The notes under the pieces were generated by a model. It had not been told where the DNA came from, searched no databases, and worked only from the letters and a program-made list of their open reading frames with translations. A stretch of DNA of 32,746 bases from positions 1 to 32,746 of the forward strand of contig JAIYAB010000033.1 in NCBI GenBank assembly GCA_027489275.1, written 5' to 3'. Position numbers and translations under genes: made by a program. Of the stretch, positions 27,697 to 32,746 are shown piece after piece. This DNA is from Hyphomicrobiales bacterium. GTDB taxonomy: Bacteria > Pseudomonadota > Alphaproteobacteria > Rhizobiales > Beijerinckiaceae. Position 1 is the stretch's first letter. Every line of letters begins with the position of its first letter.

Positions 27697-28490
27697 GCGC
27701 CGCCTTCGTCGAGCACGACGGGCTGCTCCTCGCCTGCCGCGTCAGCGGCACGGTCGGCGCCCCGTGGATCGTGCTGTCGAACTCGCTCGGCGCGACGGTG
27801 GCGATGTGGGAGCCGCAGCTTGCGCTGCTGGAGCCGCATTTCCGCGTTCTGCGCTACGACACCCGCGGCCATGGCGCGTCCGGCGTGCCGCCGGCGCCCT
27901 ACGGTTTCGACGATCTCGTCGGCGATGTCGTCGCCTTGATGGATCATCACGGCATCGCCCGCGCAACCTTCATGGGCCTTTCGCTCGGCGGCATGACGGC
28001 GATGCATCTCGCCCTGGCCCATCCCGGCCGGCTCGAGCGTATCGTCTGCTGCGACACCCGCGCCGACGCGCCTGCGCCCTTCCAGCAGAGCTGGGTCGAG
28101 CGCCTCGCCGCCGTGGACGAGGGCGGCCTCGGCCGGATCGTCGGCGGCACGATGGAGCGCTGGTTTGCGCCGGACTGGCGCGCAGAACACCCCGCCGCGC
28201 TAGCTGCCGTCGAGGCAGCCTTCCTGGCCACGCCGGTGGAAGGCTATCGCGGCTGCGTCGCTGCCATAAGGACCCTCGATGTCCTGAAGGATCTCGGCCG
28301 CGTCACGGCTCCCACTCTCTATGTCTGCGGCAGCGCGGACATGGCCGCTCCTGTAGCCGCCATGGAGGCCATGGCCGCCGCCACGCCGGGGGCCAGGCTT
28401 GCCGTCATCGAGGGCGGCGCGCACCTGCCGAACATCGACCGCACGGCGGAGTTCAACCGGGCGATCGCGGGCTTCCTCGGCATTCCGTGA
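27693..28490 (+). CDS. Alpha/beta hydrolase, 3-oxoadipate enol-lactonase-like
   Basis: 265 aa: LSNSLGATVAMWEPQLALLEPHFRVLRYDTRGHGASGVPPAPYGFDDL, FMGLSLGGMTAMHLALAHPGRLERIV, GGAHLPNIDRTAEFNRAIAGFL; ATGA overlap with preceding gene. Confidence 0.9.
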   Translation: MSAAFVEHDGLLLACRVSGTVGAPWIVLSNSLGATVAMWEPQLALLEPHFRVLRYDTRGHGASGVPPAPYGFDDLVGDVVALMDHHGIARATFMGLSLGGMTAMHLALAHPGRLERIVCCDTRADAPAPFQQSWVERLAAVDEGGLGRIVGGTMERWFAPDWRAEHPAALAAVEAAFLATPVEGYRGCVAAIRTLDVLKDLGRVTAPTLYVCGSADMAAPVAAMEAMAAATPGARLAVIEGGAHLPNIDRTAEFNRAIAGFLGIP

Positions 28491-28534
28491 TCCGGCAGGA
28501 CTACCCATCTGCTACGTTCGAGGCGAGCCGTCCG

Positions 28535-29437
28535 ATGCCCCTGTCCGACCGCATCCCCTACCAGGCCATCGTCGACCGGCCCCGCCTGACGCTTCCAGGC
28601 GGAAAACGGGTTGCCGTGTGGGTCATCCTGAATGTCGAGGAGTGGCGCATGGAGCGAGCGATGCCGCGCACCGTGCTGCCGCCGCCGATGGGCCAGCCGC
28701 TGCTGCCCGACGTGCCGAACTGGTCGTGGCACGAATACGGGATGCGCGTCGGCTTCTGGCGGCAATTCGAGGCGCTGACGCGCCGCTCCATTCCCACGAC
28801 GCTCGCCATCAACGGCAACGTCGTGAACTCGTACCCCCGCGTCGCCGCCGCGGCGCGGGACGCCGGTTTCGAGTTCATGGGCCACGGCTTCCTGCAGGGT
28901 CCGATGCACAGGGTCGAGAACCAGGACGACGCGATAGGCCGCACCGTGGAGGCCATCGCCGGCTTCACCGGCCGCCCGCCCCGCTCCTGGGAGAGCCCCG
29001 GCCTGACCGAGACCGACGAAACGCTCGACCTGCTTCGAAAGCATGGCATCGAGTACATCGCCGACTGGGTGATCGACGACCTGCCGCAGGACATCGCCAC
29101 GCCCTTCGGGACCGTCACCACCATCCCCTACACGGTCGAGACGAACGACATCGTCGTCCACGCCCTCCAGCACCAACCGCCGCAGGAATGGCTGCGCCGC
29201 GGCCGCGACCAGTTCGACCGCTTCGCCCGGGAGGGCGAGACGAACGCGCGGGTGATGGCGATCTCGATCCATCCCTACATCACCGGCGTGCCGCACCGCA
29301 TCGGCTACCTGGAAGAGCTTCTCGACTATGTCTGCAGCCACGAGGCGACGGCGCTGATGACGGCCAGCGACATCGGCGACTGGTACCGCGCCGAGATGGC
29401 CCGCATCGCATCCGCCGCTACGGGAGCCCGGTCATGA
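28535..29437 (+). CDS. Polysaccharide deacetylase family protein (NodB-like fold, PuuE/allantoinase-like)
   Basis: 300 aa: VAVWVILNVEEWRME, NWSWHEYGMRVGFWRQFEALTRRSIPTTLAINGNVVNSYPRVAAAARDAGFEFMGHGFLQGPMHRV, SWESPGLTETDETLDLLRKHGIEYIADWVIDDLP. An alternative GTG start at 28487 would give a GTGA overlap. Confidence 0.87.
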   Translation: MPLSDRIPYQAIVDRPRLTLPGGKRVAVWVILNVEEWRMERAMPRTVLPPPMGQPLLPDVPNWSWHEYGMRVGFWRQFEALTRRSIPTTLAINGNVVNSYPRVAAAARDAGFEFMGHGFLQGPMHRVENQDDAIGRTVEAIAGFTGRPPRSWESPGLTETDETLDLLRKHGIEYIADWVIDDLPQDIATPFGTVTTIPYTVETNDIVVHALQHQPPQEWLRRGRDQFDRFAREGETNARVMAISIHPYITGVPHRIGYLEELLDYVCSHEATALMTASDIGDWYRAEMARIASAATGARS

Positions 29438-30423
29438 TCCGCGCCGCCATCGTCGGGCTGGGCTGGTGGGGCAAGACGCTCGCCCGCGAACTCGCCACAA
29501 GCCCCGAACTCCGCATCGTGCTCGGCATCGACCCAGACGACCGCAGCCGCGTCGGCGCGGCCGATCTCGGCATGCCCCTGTCGGCCCGCTTCGAGGACGC
29601 TCTGGAGCGCCCCGACGTCGACGCCGTCATCCTGTGCTCGCCGCACCGCTTCCACGCCGACCAGATCGTCGCCGCCGCCAGCGCCGGCAAGCACGTCTTC
29701 TGCGAGAAGCCGCTGTGCACCACCGCCGCCGATGGTGCCCGGGCGCTGGCCGCCGTGAAGGCGGCCGGCGTGGTGCTGGGCATCGGCCACGAGCGCCGCT
29801 TCGAGCCGGCCGTCATCGCCATGCGGGAGGCGCTGGCCCGGGGCGACTACGGCACGCCGCTGCTGATGGAAGCCAACTTCAGCCAGGACAAGTTCTTCGC
29901 CCTGCCGCCGGACAACTGGCGTTTGTCTCCGGTGGAAGCGCCAGTCGGGCCGCTCTCGGCAACAGGTATTCACCTCGTCGACCTCGCCATCGCCGTCTTC
30001 GGCAGGCCCGCCGAGGTCTGGGCCCGCCTCGCCACCCGCGGCAGCAGCTTCGCCAACGGCGACACCCTGTCCGTGACGATGGCCTTCGAGAACGGCGCGA
30101 CGGCGACGCTGACCGCCATCCTCGCCACCCCCTTCATCGGCCGCCTTGCCGTCTTCGGCTCGCAGGGCTGGATCGAGATCCGCGACCGCACTCACCCGGA
30201 AAAATCGACGGGCTGGGATGTCACCACGGTGAAGCGAGGCGGCGTCGCCGACACCGTCTTCCACCCGCCCCACCCCGCCGTCCGGGACAATCTCGAAGCC
30301 TTCGCGCGCGCCATCTCCGGCGGGGCCGCCTACCCCGTCAGCGCCGAAGAGATGGAGTTCAACGTTCGCGCCTTCGAGGCGATTTCGCGGTCCGCGGCGT
30401 CCGGACGCATCGAGCGGGTTTGA
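29434..30423 (+). CDS. Gfo/Idh/MocA family oxidoreductase
   Basis: MIRAAIVGLGWWGKTLARELATSPELRIVLGIDPD, DAVILCSPHRFHADQIVAAASAGKHVFCEKPLCTT (EKP), ATGIHLVDLAIAVFGRPAEV; ATGA overlap with preceding gene. Confidence 0.93.
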   Translation: MIRAAIVGLGWWGKTLARELATSPELRIVLGIDPDDRSRVGAADLGMPLSARFEDALERPDVDAVILCSPHRFHADQIVAAASAGKHVFCEKPLCTTAADGARALAAVKAAGVVLGIGHERRFEPAVIAMREALARGDYGTPLLMEANFSQDKFFALPPDNWRLSPVEAPVGPLSATGIHLVDLAIAVFGRPAEVWARLATRGSSFANGDTLSVTMAFENGATATLTAILATPFIGRLAVFGSQGWIEIRDRTHPEKSTGWDVTTVKRGGVADTVFHPPHPAVRDNLEAFARAISGGAAYPVSAEEMEFNVRAFEAISRSAASGRIERV

Positions 30424-30431
30424 CCAGCTGC

Positions 30432-30484
30432 GCGACCGCTCGGGGTCGCTGCGCCGGCATGGGCGAGGAGGTGTGCGCCCATGC
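30432..30484. terminator. Two tandem hairpins between convergent Gfo/Idh and TetR genes
   Basis: GCGACC-(6)-GGTCGC (30432-30449) and GCATGGGCG-(10)-CGCCCATGC (30457-30484), between convergent stops; no T tract. Confidence 0.45.
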
Positions 30485-30499
30485 GCGGGGCCGCGCGGC

Positions 30500-31162
30500 C
30501 TAGGGCCGCGCATACAGCCGGCGGGCCCCTTCCAGGAACGTGTCGAGCGCGTTGGCGATCATCGTCTCCTGGTCCTCCAGCACCGGCGAACCGAACACGT
30601 GCTTTCTGACGCCATGATAGAAAATCCCGCCATGGAGCAGCCAAGCCAGTTCGATTTCCGTCGGATTTGGCTCTTTTTCAGGTAATTCAGCCTCGTGACG
30701 GAACTCGTTCACGATCGGCCGCAACAACCGGTCTTCGACGAGCCCAATGTACCTGCGGTTGAGATCAATGCCCTTCAGACCCGCAAACAGATAGATCCGG
30801 ATCCACTCCCGCGTGAAGATCACCGCGGTATACGCGCCATAGAAGCGCCGCAGGCGCTCCCGAAGGCTCATCGAGCGGTCGACGAGCAGCGCCTCCCAAT
30901 CCGGGTTCCAGCGGCGAAGATACACGTGGGAGTACACTTCTCCGACGAGGTCATCCTTGCTTGGGAAGTACCGGTAGAGCAGCGGCTGCGTCACCCCAAG
31001 GCTCGCAGCCAGATCGCGGGTCCCGCGCTCGAAGCCTTCCTCGGCAAAGAATTCGGCAGCACGCTCGATGATTTCCGCCCGCCGCCGCTCCGGCGACAAC
31101 CGGCGCTGTTTCGGCTTTGCGGCAGCAAGCTCTTCGACGGCGGCGCAGGCCATGCCTGTCAC
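30500..31162 (-). CDS. TetR/AcrR family transcriptional regulator
   Basis: RRRAEIIERAAEFFAEEGFERGTRDLAASLGVTQPLLYRYFPSKDDLVGEVYSHVYL; GTG 31162 overlaps the upstream stop (GTGA), or ATG at 31153. Confidence 0.93.
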   Translation of the reverse strand: MTGMACAAVEELAAAKPKQRRLSPERRRAEIIERAAEFFAEEGFERGTRDLAASLGVTQPLLYRYFPSKDDLVGEVYSHVYLRRWNPDWEALLVDRSMSLRERLRRFYGAYTAVIFTREWIRIYLFAGLKGIDLNRRYIGLVEDRLLRPIVNEFRHEAELPEKEPNPTEIELAWLLHGGIFYHGVRKHVFGSPVLEDQETMIANALDTFLEGARRLYARP

Positions 31163-31689
31163 GATCCCGCCTCGAACCCGCCGAACTGCCCCTTCACGAA
31201 CAACAGAGGCTCAGCGGCGTCGCGGCGGGTGTAATGTTCAACTTCGCCCATGAAAATGATGTGGTCCCCGCCATAGTAGCGATAGCTGTTGCGGCACTCG
31301 AAGCTCGCCGCGACACCGTCGAGAACAGGCGCATCGCCGCAGCCCGCCCACCAGACCGCGCTGCTGAATTTGTCGACGCCCGATTTCGCGAAGGTCATCG
31401 CAAGCTCCGACTGGTCGCGCGCCAGCACGTTCACTGCGAAATGCGTCGCCTCCTGGAAGATCCGCAGGCTCGGCGAGTGGATCACAAGGCTCCACAACAC
31501 CAACGGAGGATTGAGAGACACCGAGGCGAACGAGTTGCACGTGAGCCCCGCCCGCCGCCCGTCCGCGGTCTGGGCCGTCACGATGGTGACACCCGTCCCG
31601 AACGAACCCAATGTGCGCCGGTAGTCGCGCGGATCGAAGCGCGGTTCGGGCGCGGAAGCGGGCGGCAGGGCCGCGGCTGTGCTGGTCAT
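31159..31689 (-). CDS. Flavin reductase family protein (reductase of a two-component monooxygenase)
   Basis: FDPRDYRRTLGSFGTGVTIVTAQTADGRRAGLTCNSFASVSLNPPLVLWSL..., HFAVNVLARDQSELAMTFAKSGVDKF. Confidence 0.93.
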   Translation of the reverse strand: MTSTAAALPPASAPEPRFDPRDYRRTLGSFGTGVTIVTAQTADGRRAGLTCNSFASVSLNPPLVLWSLVIHSPSLRIFQEATHFAVNVLARDQSELAMTFAKSGVDKFSSAVWWAGCGDAPVLDGVAASFECRNSYRYYGGDHIIFMGEVEHYTRRDAAEPLLFVKGQFGGFEAGS

Positions 31690-31706
31690 GGGCGGCCTCT
31701 GCGCGG

Positions 31707-32746
31707 TCAAAGGGTCGGGTTCTCGGACGGCAGCCCGAGCGCGACCCGCCCGTAATTGGCGCCGGCGGCGTCGAAACTGAAGGCAATATGCGCGTTGATC
31801 GCATGCGCTTCCCGGAACTGGCGCTGGAGGTCGTTCTTCATGGCCAGACCGCCGGCCCCGGCCGCGCCGAAGATCTGCGTCACGGCTTCGGTGCACATGT
31901 TCACGCTGAAAGCGCCGTCGCGCCGATAGCGGGTCTTCTCGATGAGATCCGGAATGCGCCCGCGCGCCGCGTCCTCCTGCGCCTCGATGCAGTTGCGCCG
32001 CATGATCATGCGGGCCGCATCGATCTTGGCGGCGGCCGTCGCGACCTTGATCTGAGTGGACTGGAATTCGCCGAGCTGCGCCCCGTTGTAGGTCGACACG
32101 CGTTTGCGCGCGACCGCGAGATAGTCGTCGAGACAGCCCTGCGCATTGCCCAGCGCGACGCCCGACAACACGTAGGGAAACAGCGCAAACACGGGAATCC
32201 GGTACAGGGGACCCGGATTCACCGCGCTCCCAGGCGTGCCTCCTCCGCGTAGCGCCGACACAGCCAGCGTCATGTGTTCGGGGACGAACAGCTCGTCGAT
32301 CTCGACATCATGCGAGCCTGTGCCGCGCAGGCCCATCGCGTTCCAGGTGTCGATGATGCGGTAGTCGCGCCGGTGCACGAGGAAGATCCGGTACTCGGCA
32401 GCCTCGGTCTCGTCGTCGGACGACACGATGCCAGCCAGCATGTTCCACTCGGAGGGCTCGACACCGGAGGAAAACGGCCAGCGCCCCTTGATCACATAGC
32501 CGCCCTTCGCCCGGGTCGCCCGCCCGGCCGGGAAGACGAAAGACGAAGCGATGAGCGCGTCCACGTTGTCGTTCCAGACGACGTCCTGCGCCGCCTTGTC
32601 GAACATGGCCAGCATCCAGTGGTGGCTGCCGAGGTTCGCGACATTCCAAGCGACCGCTGCGTCAGCGCGCGCCAGCACGTCCGACACGTCGATCAGTGCC
32701 ACGTAGTCGAGCTCCCCGCCGCCGACGCGCCGGGGCTGGAGGATCC
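31707..32746 (-). CDS. Acyl-CoA dehydrogenase-fold flavin-dependent monooxygenase (HsaA/HpaH-like oxygenase component), N-terminus beyond window
   Basis: Frame stays open to the window end (ILQPRRVGGGELDYVALIDVSDVLARADAAVAWNVANLGSHHWMLAMFDKAAQDVVW...), GGYVIKGRWPFSSGVEPSEWNMLAGIV, MGLRGTGSHDVEIDELFVPEH; 17 nt upstream of the flavin reductase. Confidence 0.88.
   Translation of the reverse strand, partial: ILQPRRVGGGELDYVALIDVSDVLARADAAVAWNVANLGSHHWMLAMFDKAAQDVVWNDNVDALIASSFVFPAGRATRAKGGYVIKGRWPFSSGVEPSEWNMLAGIVSSDDETEAAEYRIFLVHRRDYRIIDTWNAMGLRGTGSHDVEIDELFVPEHMTLAVSALRGGGTPGSAVNPGPLYRIPVFALFPYVLSGVALGNAQGCLDDYLAVARKRVSTYNGAQLGEFQSTQIKVATAAAKIDAARMIMRRNCIEAQEDAARGRIPDLIEKTRYRRDGAFSVNMCTEAVTQIFGAAGAGGLAMKNDLQRQFREAHAINAHIAFSFDAAGANYGRVALGLPSENPTL

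Overview
This is a GC-rich bacterial chromosomal window. Gene content suggests an alphaproteobacterium, probably Hyphomicrobiales-like (inference). I saw no transposase, integrase, phage gene, CRISPR array or rRNA.

- **0-10.9 kb, housekeeping and metabolism:** a truncated class I aminotransferase, a lipoprotein, class I PHA synthase (phaC), a FadL-type porin, a fumarylacetoacetate-hydrolase family protein, argC, an MBOAT acyltransferase with an SGNH-like partner, and rplM-rpsI.
- **10.9-17.4 kb:** a CocE-type hydrolase with an orphan family-5 ABC solute-binding protein, a single-domain response regulator, tRNA-Asp(GTC), and a TPCP-motif P1B-type metal ATPase.
- **17.4-30.4 kb, the best candidate for an undescribed system:** a divergent, apparently GntR-controlled catabolic locus. 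The minus arm is gntR, quinone oxidoreductase, cupin, Zn-ADH, YdcZ/DMT transporter and DapA-like lyase. The plus arm is TRAP dctPQM, DUF1330, HIBADH-like, LLM flavin oxidoreductase, alpha/beta hydrolase, polysaccharide deacetylase-like and Gfo/Idh/MocA. A repeated candidate operator lies between the arms.
- **30.5 kb to the window end:** a convergent operon encoding a two-component flavin-dependent monooxygenase plus a TetR regulator, running off the edge.

The most specific regulatory observations are a CTGCN3GCAG PhaR-like palindrome upstream of phaC, a direct repeat in the gntR/dctP intergenic region, an AT-rich 13-bp inverted repeat upstream of rplM, and a hairpin that would sequester the ribosome-binding site of the metal ATPase. 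Family calls come from reading motifs. No database search was run.
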